Below, piece after piece: positions 54,458 through 62,698 of a stretch of DNA of 64,000 nucleotides (position 1 is the first letter of the stretch; every line of letters begins with the position of its first letter). Under the pieces are notes generated by a model. It saw only the letters and a program-made list of their open reading frames with translations, was not told the origin of the DNA and did not search any database. This stretch comes from Zhengella sp020637775 (GTDB lineage: Bacteria > Pseudomonadota > Alphaproteobacteria > Rhizobiales > Rhizobiaceae), in NCBI RefSeq assembly GCF_041397485.1, contig NZ_JAWKWO010000001.1:806001-870000 (forward strand), written 5' to 3'. The position numbers were made by a program, and so were the translations under genes.

Positions 54458-55618
54458 TCAGCGCGACAGCGTATCGGCCAGTCCGTGCAGCATGGCCAGG
54501 CAGGCGTCCAGTTCCGACAGGGCCACATATTCGTTCGGCTTGTGGGCCTGCTCGATGGAGCCGGGGCCGCAGACGATGGCCGACATGCCGAACTCCTGGA
54601 AAAGCCCGGCCTCGGTGCCGAAGGCCACGACATCGCAGTCATTGGCGCCGGTCAGCCGGGCGACGATGTCGCGCGCCTCATTGTCGGCCACGGGTTCCAG
54701 CCCGGCCACCTCGCCGATGACATCGGTCTCGATGAAACAGCCCGGCGACACACGGCGCATTTCGGGCAGCAGCACCTCATCGCAGAAGAGCGCCAGATCC
54801 CGCTTGACGCGCTCGGCATCTCCGGGGCGCACGGGGCGCATTTCCCATTCGATCAGGCAGTCGCCGGCAATCACGTTTCGTGCCGCGCCGCCCTCGATAC
54901 GGCCGATCTGCACGGTCGTGAAGGGCGGCTCGAAGCGGGAACCGGGCACCGGCTCGTTCCGCAGGCCACGGCCGATTTCGGCCATGCGCGCGGCATAGCG
55001 GACGGCATATTCGATGGCGTTCACGCCCGCATCCGGGTTCGAGCCATGGCCTTCCAGCCCCTTGAACCGGGTGGTGTATTCACAGCAGCCCTTGTGCCCC
55101 TCGATCATGCGCATGTTCGTCGGCTCGCCTATGATGGCGGCGGCGGGCCGGATGCCGGCAGCGGCCAGGTCCTGAACCAGTTGCCGGGCGCCGAGGCAGC
55201 CGACCTCCTCGTCATAGGTCAGCGCGAAATGGACCGGACGGACGAGATCGCGCGCAGCGAAGGTCTCCGCCATGGCCAGCATGCAGGCGATGAAGCCCTT
55301 CATGTCGCAGGCGCCGCGCCCGTGCAGGCGCCCGTCCTGCATTCGCATGGCGAAGGGATCGCTTTCCCATTCCGGTTCCAGCGCCGGCACCACGTCGCTA
55401 TGACCCGACAGCACGACGCCGCCCGGCCGGTCGGGCCCGATGGTGGCAAAGAGGTTTGCCTTTTCGCCGCTGTGGTCGCGGTGGATGTGGATGGCCGCTC
55501 CGGCGTCGCCGAGGCGTTCGGCGGCATGGGTGATGAGCGCCAGGTTGGAATCGGCGGAGACCGTGGGATAGGCGATCAGGTCGCCCAGGATGGCGACGGT
55601 CCTGTCGAGCGGGCTCAC
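54458..55618 (-). CDS. ArgE-like M20 deacetylase in the ectoine cluster
   Basis: 386-residue M20/M28-type zinc deacylase. Metal and catalytic motifs are GHSDVVP (with D-x-V-P), GRGACDMKGF, and YDEEVGCLGARQL, as in acetylornithine deacetylase ArgE. In ectoine breakdown N-alpha-acetyl-L-2,4-diaminobutyrate must be deacetylated; classical loci use DoeB/EutE (a succinylglutamate-desuccinylase relative). Here no DoeB is present and this gene overlaps the doeA operon (4 bases between doeA stop and its GTG start), so it is the likely substitute. It could instead be a true ArgE. Confidence 0.85.
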   Translation of the reverse strand: MSPLDRTVAILGDLIAYPTVSADSNLALITHAAERLGDAGAAIHIHRDHSGEKANLFATIGPDRPGGVVLSGHSDVVPALEPEWESDPFAMRMQDGRLHGRGACDMKGFIACMLAMAETFAARDLVRPVHFALTYDEEVGCLGARQLVQDLAAAGIRPAAAIIGEPTNMRMIEGHKGCCEYTTRFKGLEGHGSNPDAGVNAIEYAVRYAARMAEIGRGLRNEPVPGSRFEPPFTTVQIGRIEGGAARNVIAGDCLIEWEMRPVRPGDAERVKRDLALFCDEVLLPEMRRVSPGCFIETDVIGEVAGLEPVADNEARDIVARLTGANDCDVVAFGTEAGLFQEFGMSAIVCGPGSIEQAHKPNEYVALSELDACLAMLHGLADTLSR

Positions 55619-55622
55619 CGGT

Positions 55623-56807
55623 TCATTCCTTGACGAAGAGCTGGCGCGGGCGATCGCACAGGCATTCCGCCGGGCCCTTGTCGCGGATCAGGATGCTCTC
55701 GGTGATTTCCAGGCCCCAGTCGTTCATCCACAGGCCCGGCATGAAATGGAAGGTCATGCCGGGTTCGAGAACCGTATCGTCGCCTTCGCGGATGGAAATG
55801 GTACGCTCGCCCCAGTCCGGCGGATAGGACAGGCCGATGGGATAGCCGGCGCGGGCCGAGCGTTCGATGCCGGCGCGCTCCAGCGGCAGGGCCAGTGCGC
55901 GGGCAATGTCGGCGGCGGTATTGCCGGGCCGGGCCGCATCAAGGCCGGCTTCCAGACCTTCGACAAGCGCGGCCTCGGCGCGGCGAAAATGGTCTGGCGG
56001 CGTGCCGAGGAAGATGGTCCGGCAGAAGGGCGCGTGGTAGCGGCGATAACAGCCGGCGATCTCGAAGAAGGTCGCCATTTCCTTTTCGAAGATGCGCCCG
56101 TCCCATGTCAGGTGCGGGGCTGCGGCATCCGAGCCGGACGGCAGAAGCGGCACGATGGCCGGATAATCGCCCCAGTCCTCATCCGTGCCGCGAATGGCCT
56201 TGCCGTAGATCTCGGCGACGACTTCCGACTTGCGCACGCCAGGCTCGACGCGCTCGATCACGTAGTCGATGATTTTCTCGGAAATGCGCGCCGCCTTGCG
56301 CATGAAGGCGATTTCCGGCTCGCTCTTGACCGCGCGCTGCCAGTTCACGAGCGCGGTGGCATCGGCCAGGATGGCATCGGGCAATTCATGCTGGAGCACC
56401 AGGAAAGCCTTGGCGGAGAAATAGTAGTTCTCCAGTTCCACGCCGATCCGGCTCGACCCGTAGCCGCGATCGCGGATCATCGCGGCCAGCAGTTCCATGG
56501 GATGGCAGAGCGTGGATTGCACATAGTGATCGGGATACCAGGCGACATGGGAATCCTCCATCCAGACCGTGCGCAGCGCGCCGTTGGCATCCTGCGAACG
56601 GCCCCACCAGACCGGATCCTCGTCGAGGAAGACGAGCACGCCCTGGTGGACATAGAAGGACCAGCCGTCATAGCCGGTGAGCCAGGCCATGTTGGACGGA
56701 TCCTCGATGAAGAGCAGGTCGAGCTGCTGGGCCGCCATGGCCTCGCGCACGCGGGCGAGCCGCCGTTCGTATTCGGACTTCTCGAATGGCAAATGGCTTG
56801 CCGGCAT
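55623..56807 (-). CDS. doeA: Ectoine hydrolase (M24 family)
   Basis: 394 residues, creatinase-like M24 fold with two halves. Instead of metal-binding Asp residues it has a Glu in FFEIAGCYRR (Glu249, position expected for the catalytic Glu of EutD) and Pro/Cys where M24 peptidases have the second Asp (HAPFCRTIFLG). It opens ectoine to N-alpha-acetyl-L-2,4-diaminobutyrate. GGGGGAG lies 7 bases upstream of the ATG at 56807. Followed by the ArgE-like gene; eutBC diverge from it. Confidence 0.92.
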   Translation of the reverse strand: MPASHLPFEKSEYERRLARVREAMAAQQLDLLFIEDPSNMAWLTGYDGWSFYVHQGVLVFLDEDPVWWGRSQDANGALRTVWMEDSHVAWYPDHYVQSTLCHPMELLAAMIRDRGYGSSRIGVELENYYFSAKAFLVLQHELPDAILADATALVNWQRAVKSEPEIAFMRKAARISEKIIDYVIERVEPGVRKSEVVAEIYGKAIRGTDEDWGDYPAIVPLLPSGSDAAAPHLTWDGRIFEKEMATFFEIAGCYRRYHAPFCRTIFLGTPPDHFRRAEAALVEGLEAGLDAARPGNTAADIARALALPLERAGIERSARAGYPIGLSYPPDWGERTISIREGDDTVLEPGMTFHFMPGLWMNDWGLEITESILIRDKGPAECLCDRPRQLFVKE

Positions 56808-56848
56808 CGTTTGCTCCCCCCGGGGTTTTTCGTGTTGGTCTTCCCGCA

Positions 56849-56891
56849 TTGTCCGCGTTGCAGCGCCGCCTGACCGTAGCGCCGCGGACAA
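56849..56891. promoter_or_regulatory. Inverted repeat in the doeA-eutB intergenic region
   Basis: Arms TTGTCCGCG (56849-56857) and CGCGGACAA (56883-56891), 9 bases, perfect, with a 25-base spacer, between divergent doeA and eutB. A possible AsnC/Lrp-type (DoeX) operator. The 258-base gap also has TTGACA at about 56914, a -35-like element for eutB. Confidence 0.4.
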
Positions 56892-57065
56892 GCGAAAAAC
56901 AAGACCGGGAAAGTTGACATGGGCGGCCGCGCGTGATGCCTTGCAGCCGCAGGTTCCGGACCCTGCCAAGAAACACCGACAGGATGCGCCAGAGGAGTTC
57001 CGGATGCGACATTTCCGTGTCTTTGCGACGCGTTTGCGGCTTCACGGCCTCACGGGAGTGACACG

Positions 57066-58073
57066 ATGACCCTTGCGCTGGCCGATGTGATGGCGGCGGC
57101 CAACCGCATTGCGGGCATGGCAGTGCGCACGCCGATGATCCCCTCGCCCTTCATGTCCCGCCTCGCGGGGGCCGAATTCCTGATGAAGCTTGAAACCTGC
57201 CAGCCGACGGGCGCCTTCAAGCTGCGCGGCGCGGCCAATGCCATTGCCCAATTGCCCGATGGCGCTGCCGGCGTGACCTGCTGCTCGACTGGCAATCACG
57301 GCCGTGCCGTTGCCTACGCCGCCCGCCTGCGGGGGCTTCGCGCCGTGATCTGCATGTCGTCGCTGGTGCCGACCAACAAGGTGGAGGGCATTCGCGCGCT
57401 GGGCGCGGAAACGCACATTGCCGGGCGCAGCCAGGACGAAGCCGGCATTGAAAGCCGGCGTTTGGCACAGGAAGAAGGCCTGGTGGAAATCCCGCCCTTC
57501 GACCACGCGGCGGTGATTGCCGGCCAGGGCACGGCAGCGCTCGAAATGCTGGCAGAGCGGCCGGACATCGCCACGCTGCTGGTGCCGCTTTCGGGCGGCG
57601 GTCTGGCCGCTGGCGTGGCGCTGGCGGCCAGGGCGATCAAGCCTTCGATCCGGGTGATCGGCGTGACGATGGAGCGCGGTGCCGCGATGCACGCCTCGAT
57701 CGCGGCGGGCAAGCCGGTGGAGGTGGAGGAAGTGGCGAGCCTGGCCGATTCGCTGGGCGGCGGCATCGGGCTTTCCAACCGCTTCACCTTCGCGCTGTGC
57801 CGCGACCTGCTGGACGATGTCATCCTGGTTTCCGAAGACCACATCTACCGCGCCATGCAGGCCCTGTTCTTCGAGGACAGGCTGGTTGCCGAAGGCGCCA
57901 GTGTCGTCGGCCATGCCGCCGTCATGAGCGGCAGGGCAGGAAAGCTCGCGGGACCGGTGGCGACTCTCATCACGGGCCGCAACGTGGATATGGGCCAGTT
58001 CATGGCCGTCATGGCCGGCGAGCCGGTTGATCTGGGCGGCACAAGGACAGAAGGAGGCGCGTATGGCGCATGA
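57066..58073 (+). CDS. eutB: Hydroxyectoine utilisation dehydratase EutB
   Basis: 335-residue PLP enzyme of the threonine/serine dehydratase family, with PLP-lysine motif TGAFKLRGAANAI and phosphate-binding SGGGLAAGVAL. EutB acts on the hydroxylated diaminobutyrate derived from hydroxyectoine. It overlaps eutC by 11 bases. Divergent from doeA, as in known eut clusters of Ruegeria and Sinorhizobium. Plain catabolic threonine dehydratase is the alternative, less likely in this context. Confidence 0.9.
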   Translation: MTLALADVMAAANRIAGMAVRTPMIPSPFMSRLAGAEFLMKLETCQPTGAFKLRGAANAIAQLPDGAAGVTCCSTGNHGRAVAYAARLRGLRAVICMSSLVPTNKVEGIRALGAETHIAGRSQDEAGIESRRLAQEEGLVEIPPFDHAAVIAGQGTAALEMLAERPDIATLLVPLSGGGLAAGVALAARAIKPSIRVIGVTMERGAAMHASIAAGKPVEVEEVASLADSLGGGIGLSNRFTFALCRDLLDDVILVSEDHIYRAMQALFFEDRLVAEGASVVGHAAVMSGRAGKLAGPVATLITGRNVDMGQFMAVMAGEPVDLGGTRTEGGAYGA

Positions 58074-59055
58074 AATCCGGATCGTGACCGAAACCGAACT
58101 GCGCGCCGCGGTGCAACTGGACCTGACCGCCGTGGATGTGGTCTCGCAAGCCTTCGCGGCGCTGGCCGGCGGTGGCGTCGTCATGCCGCCGGTCCTGTCG
58201 ATGGACCTGCCGGCGGTGCATGGCGAAGTGGATGTCAAGACCGCGTGGATTCCGGGCTTCGAGGGCTTCGCCATCAAGGTCAGCCCCGGCTTTTTCGACA
58301 ATCCGGCCAAGGGGCTGGCGAGCCTGAACGGGCTGATGGTGCTGCTCGATGCCACGACGGGGCTGGTCAGGGCCGTTTTCCTCGACAACGGCTACCTGAC
58401 GGACGTGCGCACGGCGGCGGCCGGTGCCGTGGCCGCACGCCACCTGGCGCCGGAGACGGTGGAGACGGCCGGCGTGATCGGCACGGGTGTGCAGGCGCGC
58501 CTGCAAATGGAGGCGGCCCATCTGGTGCGGCCCTTCCGCCGCGTGCTTGTCTGGGGACGCGATGCCGGCAAGGCGGGTGACTGCGCAAGGGATCTGTCCG
58601 GGCGGCTTGGCATCGCGGCGGAAACGGTGACCGATCCGGCGGCCCTCGTCGCGCAGTCGCAGCTCGTCGTGACGACGACACCGGCGCGTGAACCGGTGCT
58701 GAAGGCCGAATGGCTGCATCCGGGCCTGCACATCACCGCCATGGGATCGGACCAGGCGGGCAAGAACGAGATCGACCCGCAGGCCATCGCGGCTTCGGAC
58801 ATCTATGTCTGCGACCGGCTGTCCCAATGCGAGACGCTGGGCGAATGGCGCAGCGTGCTGGCTGCCGGCCTTGGCGGGTCCGCCGCGCCGGTCGAACTGG
58901 GCGATGTGATTTCGGGCAAGGCGCCGGGTCGCACATCGCAGGACCAGGTCACGGTCTGCGATCTGACCGGCACCGGGGCGCAGGACACGGCGATTGCCAC
59001 CCATGCGCTTGCCGTCACGCGGGCGGCCGGCAGCGGCACAACGATCAGCACCTGA
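58063..59055 (+). CDS. eutC: Ectoine utilisation protein EutC (ornithine cyclodeaminase-like)
   Basis: 330 residues of the ornithine cyclodeaminase/mu-crystallin family with the NAD-binding VIGTGVQARLQME and substrate motif SPGFFDNPAKGL. EutC follows EutB in ectoine/hydroxyectoine clusters, converting the EutB product. AAGGAGG precedes the ATG at 58063. A cyclodeaminase role on another amino acid is possible but context supports EutC. Confidence 0.9.
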   Translation: MAHEIRIVTETELRAAVQLDLTAVDVVSQAFAALAGGGVVMPPVLSMDLPAVHGEVDVKTAWIPGFEGFAIKVSPGFFDNPAKGLASLNGLMVLLDATTGLVRAVFLDNGYLTDVRTAAAGAVAARHLAPETVETAGVIGTGVQARLQMEAAHLVRPFRRVLVWGRDAGKAGDCARDLSGRLGIAAETVTDPAALVAQSQLVVTTTPAREPVLKAEWLHPGLHITAMGSDQAGKNEIDPQAIAASDIYVCDRLSQCETLGEWRSVLAAGLGGSAAPVELGDVISGKAPGRTSQDQVTVCDLTGTGAQDTAIATHALAVTRAAGSGTTIST

Positions 59056-59073
59056 GGGCGGACGCGCACGCGC

Positions 59074-59571
59074 ATGAGCAAGCTGGACCGGTTCGACCTC
59101 GCCATCCTGAAGGCGCTTCAGGCAAACGGGCGGATGACCAAGGTGGCGCTGGCCGAGGCGGTCAACCTGTCGCCCAGCCCGTGCGTGGAGCGGCTGAAGC
59201 GGCTGGAAAAGGCCGGCTACATCACCGGCTACCGGGCCATGGTGGACCTGCGCAAACTTGGCCCCGTGACGGAAGTGCATGTGGAAGTAACGCTGGCCAA
59301 TCACCAGGCCGCGGATTTCCGCCGCTTCGAGGCCGCCGTGCTGGACTTTCCGGAGATCGTGGAATGCGCAGCGACGGGCGGCGGCATCGACTACGTGATG
59401 AAGGCGGTGGTGGCGGATGTGGACGCCTATCAGCGTCTGATGGACCGGCTGCTGGATGCCAGTGTCGGAATCGAGCGCTATTTCGGCTATATCGTCACCA
59501 AGACGGTGAAAAACACTGCGCCGCCCCTGCCCTTCGCCCTTCCCTCCGGCGGGACCAGTGAAAATCACTGA
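59074..59571 (+). CDS. doeX: AsnC/Lrp-family regulator of the ectoine genes (DoeX-like)
   Basis: 165 residues: N-terminal helix-turn-helix (LDRFDLAILKALQANGRMTK, then LSPSPCVERLKRLEKAGYI) and a C-terminal RAM effector domain (EVHVEVTLANHQ, EIVECAATGGG, DYVMKAVVADV). In Halomonas, DoeX binds diaminobutyrate-type intermediates and activates doeA. It is placed between eutC and the aldehyde dehydrogenase gene, 18 bases after eutC. Confidence 0.9.
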   Translation: MSKLDRFDLAILKALQANGRMTKVALAEAVNLSPSPCVERLKRLEKAGYITGYRAMVDLRKLGPVTEVHVEVTLANHQAADFRRFEAAVLDFPEIVECAATGGGIDYVMKAVVADVDAYQRLMDRLLDASVGIERYFGYIVTKTVKNTAPPLPFALPSGGTSENH

Positions 59572-59688
59572 AGCCGGCATGAAATTCGGCAAATTCCACT
59601 GACCCGCTGCCCGATTGCAGTGAAAATGCTGCCGCGTTCGCCCCTATCGTGACGCCATCAACGCATTCACGGCAAAGCGAGGCGCATC

Positions 59689-61167
59689 ATGAAGGACGGC
59701 GACAAGGGCCTGCGGTCCATCCGGCTGGACGATCCGAAGCTCCTGCGCACATTCGCCTATCTGGGTGGGGCATGGGTCTCGGCGAAAAGCGGCGCAACCA
59801 TCGAGGTGCGAAACCCCGCCGATGGCGCGACCATTGCGCAAGTCGCCGCGCTGGGCGCAGAGGACGCTCGCGAAGCCGCCGATGCCGCGCATGCGGCTTT
59901 TCCAGGCTGGTCGGGGCTGCTGCCGCAAGCGCGTTCGGCCTGCCTCAAGCGATGGTTCGAGCTGATGCGCGAACGGCGCGAGGATCTGGCCGCCCTGATG
60001 GTGCTGGAACAGGGAAAACCGCTTTCGGAAGCGCGCGGCGAGATCGACTATGGCGCCTCGTTCGCCGAATTCTATGCCGAGGAAGCCAAGCGCCCGAATA
60101 TCGAGAGCGTGACATCGCACCTGCCGGATGCCGAAGTCGAGGTGTGGCTGGAGCCCGTCGGCGTGGCGGCGCTGATCACGCCCTGGAACTTTCCCAACGC
60201 GATGATCGTGCGCAAGGCGGCGGCCGCGCTGGCGGCAGGCTGCCCGGTGCTCATCCACCCGTCGCACGAGACGCCGCTCAGCGCCACGGCGCTCGCAGAA
60301 CTGGCCGAGCGGGCGGGGTTTCCGCCGGGCGTGTTCAATGTGGTGACCGGCCATGCCGGGGAGATCGTGCCGGCCTGGACGGCGGACCGGCGCGTGCGCG
60401 CGCTGTCGTTCACCGGCTCGACCGAGGTCGGCAAGCTGCTCTACCGGCAGTCGGCGGAGACAGTGAAGCGCATCGTGATGGAACTGGGCGGGCATGCGCC
60501 CTTCATCCTGTTCGATGACGCCGACATGGACCATGCCGTTGACGAGGCCATCAAGGCGAAATTCGCCACGTCCGGCCAGGATTGCCTCGGCGCGAACCGC
60601 TTCCTGGTGGAACGTGGCGCCTATGATGATTTCTGCACCCGTTTTGGCGAACACGCCCTGGCGCTGACCGTCGGCCCCGGTCTCGGCGACCCGGATATCG
60701 GCCCGCTCATGAACGAAAAGGCCGTGGTCAAGCAGGAAGAGCATGTGGCGGATGCGCTCGCGCGTGGCGCAAGGCTCATTTGCGGCGGCAAGCGTCACGC
60801 AGCCGGGCCGCTGTTCTTCCAGCCCACTGTGCTGGCCGACGTGCCGGCGGATGCGCTGATCATGCGCGAGGAAACCTTCGGTCCGGTCGCCGCCATTGCC
60901 CCCTTCGACACGGAGGAAGAGGCCTTCGGGCGCGCCAATGACAGCGAATACGGCCTGATCGCCTATCTCCATACCAGCGATCCGCGCCGCATCTACCGCG
61001 CCAGCCGCGCCTTGCAATATGGCATGGTGGCGGTAAACCGGACAAAGGTGACCGGCGCCCCCATTCCATTCGGCGGCATGAAACAGTCGGGCGTGGGCCG
61101 CGAAGGCGCGCGGCTGGGCATGGCCGCCTTCATGGATGTCAAATATGTCTGCCGCGACTGGGCATGA
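59689..61167 (+). CDS. doeC: Aspartate-semialdehyde dehydrogenase DoeC (ALDH superfamily)
   Basis: 492-residue NAD(P)-dependent ALDH with VWLEPVGVAALITPWNFPNA, FTGSTEVGKLLYRQ, ELGGHAPFILFDDADMD and catalytic Cys in SGQDCLGANRF. In ectoine breakdown it oxidises L-aspartate semialdehyde to aspartate. It is also like succinate-semialdehyde dehydrogenase (named ssd in Ruegeria clusters). The ATG at 59689 has GAGGCGC upstream. Spaced 117 bases from doeX. Confidence 0.92.
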   Translation: MKDGDKGLRSIRLDDPKLLRTFAYLGGAWVSAKSGATIEVRNPADGATIAQVAALGAEDAREAADAAHAAFPGWSGLLPQARSACLKRWFELMRERREDLAALMVLEQGKPLSEARGEIDYGASFAEFYAEEAKRPNIESVTSHLPDAEVEVWLEPVGVAALITPWNFPNAMIVRKAAAALAAGCPVLIHPSHETPLSATALAELAERAGFPPGVFNVVTGHAGEIVPAWTADRRVRALSFTGSTEVGKLLYRQSAETVKRIVMELGGHAPFILFDDADMDHAVDEAIKAKFATSGQDCLGANRFLVERGAYDDFCTRFGEHALALTVGPGLGDPDIGPLMNEKAVVKQEEHVADALARGARLICGGKRHAAGPLFFQPTVLADVPADALIMREETFGPVAAIAPFDTEEEAFGRANDSEYGLIAYLHTSDPRRIYRASRALQYGMVAVNRTKVTGAPIPFGGMKQSGVGREGARLGMAAFMDVKYVCRDWA

Positions 61168-61189
61168 CCTCAACTTGAAGGAAAAGACG

Positions 61190-62560
61190 ATGTTGAAAAA
61201 CGACCAGCTTGACCAGTGGGACCGGGACAATTTCTTCCACCCGTCCACGCATCTTGCCCAGCATGCGCGCGGGGAAAGCCCCAACCGCATCGTCACCGGC
61301 GGATCGGGCGTGCATATCGAGGACCGCGACGGCAACCGGCTGCTGGATGCCTTTGCCGGCCTCTATTGCGTCAATGTCGGCTACGGGCGCTCCGAGATCG
61401 CGGATGCCATTGCCGCGCAGGCGAAGGAGCTGGCCTATTACCATGCCTATGTCGGTCATGGCACGGAGGCCTCGATCACGCTGGCGAAAATGGTGCTCGA
61501 CCGGGCGCCGGACCACATGTCCAAGGTCTATTTCGGGCTGGGCGGCTCGGACGCCAACGAGACCAACATCAAGCTGGTCTGGTACTACAACAACATCCTC
61601 GGCCGGCCGGAAAAGAAGAAGATCATCTCGCGCTGGCGCGGCTATCACGGTTCGGGCCTGATGACCGGTTCACTGACCGGGCTGGACCTGTTCCACAAGA
61701 AGTTCGACTTGCCGCTGGCGCAGGTGCTGCACACGGAAGCGCCCTATTTCTACCGCTGCGCCGACCGCTCTATGGACGAGAAGGCCTTTTCCGCCCATTG
61801 CGCCGCCGAACTGGAAGCGCTGATCGAGCGCGAGGGCGCGGACACCATCGCCGCCTTCATCGGCGAGCCGATGCTGGGCACGGGCGGAATCGTGCCGCCG
61901 CCGGCGGGCTACTGGGAGGCCATCCAGACTGTGCTCGACAAGCACGACATCCTGCTGATCGCCGACGAGGTGGTGACCGGATTCGGGCGTCTGGGCACCA
62001 TGTTCGGCTCCACCCATTACGGCATCCGGCCGGACATCATCACCATCGCCAAGGGGCTGACGTCGGCCTATGCACCGCTGTCGGGCTCCATCGTCTCCGA
62101 CAAGGTCTGGGCGGTGCTGGAAAAGGGCACGGACGAGAACGGCCCCATCGGCCATGGCTGGACCTATTCGGCGCACCCCATCGGCGCGGCGGCGGGTGTG
62201 GCCAATCTCAAGCTGATCGACAGCCTGAACCTCGTCGCCAATGCCGGCGAGACCGGCGCCTGGTTCAACGCGGCCATGAAGGACGCGCTGGCGGCCCATC
62301 CCCATGTCGGTGACGTGCGCGGCGAAGGCATGTTGTGCGCGGTGGAATTCGTCGAGGACAAGGACGACCGGCGCTTCTTCGATGCCTCGCGCAAGATCGG
62401 TCCCGCCGTCTCGGCGGCCCTGCTCGAACGCGGCGTGATCGGGCGGGCCATGCCGCAGGGCGACATCCTGGGCTTCGCACCGCCGCTCTGCCTGACACGG
62501 GCCGAAGGCGAGGAGGTGGTTTCGAAAACCGCCGACGCGGTGAAGGCCGTGCTCGGCTGA
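61190..62560 (+). CDS. doeD: Diaminobutyrate transaminase DoeD (class III aminotransferase)
   Basis: 456-residue class III PLP aminotransferase: the substrate motif LLDAFAGLYCVNVGYG, LLIADEVVTGFGR and the PLP-lysine region IITIAKGLTSAYAPLSG are seen. It converts L-2,4-diaminobutyrate to aspartate semialdehyde, feeding DoeC. AAGGA precedes the ATG at 61190, which is 22 bases after the doeC stop. Last gene of the ectoine operon. Confidence 0.92.
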   Translation: MLKNDQLDQWDRDNFFHPSTHLAQHARGESPNRIVTGGSGVHIEDRDGNRLLDAFAGLYCVNVGYGRSEIADAIAAQAKELAYYHAYVGHGTEASITLAKMVLDRAPDHMSKVYFGLGGSDANETNIKLVWYYNNILGRPEKKKIISRWRGYHGSGLMTGSLTGLDLFHKKFDLPLAQVLHTEAPYFYRCADRSMDEKAFSAHCAAELEALIEREGADTIAAFIGEPMLGTGGIVPPPAGYWEAIQTVLDKHDILLIADEVVTGFGRLGTMFGSTHYGIRPDIITIAKGLTSAYAPLSGSIVSDKVWAVLEKGTDENGPIGHGWTYSAHPIGAAAGVANLKLIDSLNLVANAGETGAWFNAAMKDALAAHPHVGDVRGEGMLCAVEFVEDKDDRRFFDASRKIGPAVSAALLERGVIGRAMPQGDILGFAPPLCLTRAEGEEVVSKTADAVKAVLG

Positions 62561-62698
62561 CGGGCTGACGGGCAAGACGCAGCCGGCCGGGGCAGTGGTT
62601 CCGGCCGGATTGACCATGCCCCGCCATGCTTGACCGCGGGGGTGCAAGCGCCCCACTCTGGCGCATCGGAACACGAAAGGCGGCGGGCAGAGACCGGC
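62561..62698. other. Gap between doeD and the phosphorylase gene
   Basis: 138 bases with no gene seen. GC-rich, with GGCAAG and a CGGCCGGGGC-type stretch; no clear hairpin or promoter element was found. Confidence 0.4.
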
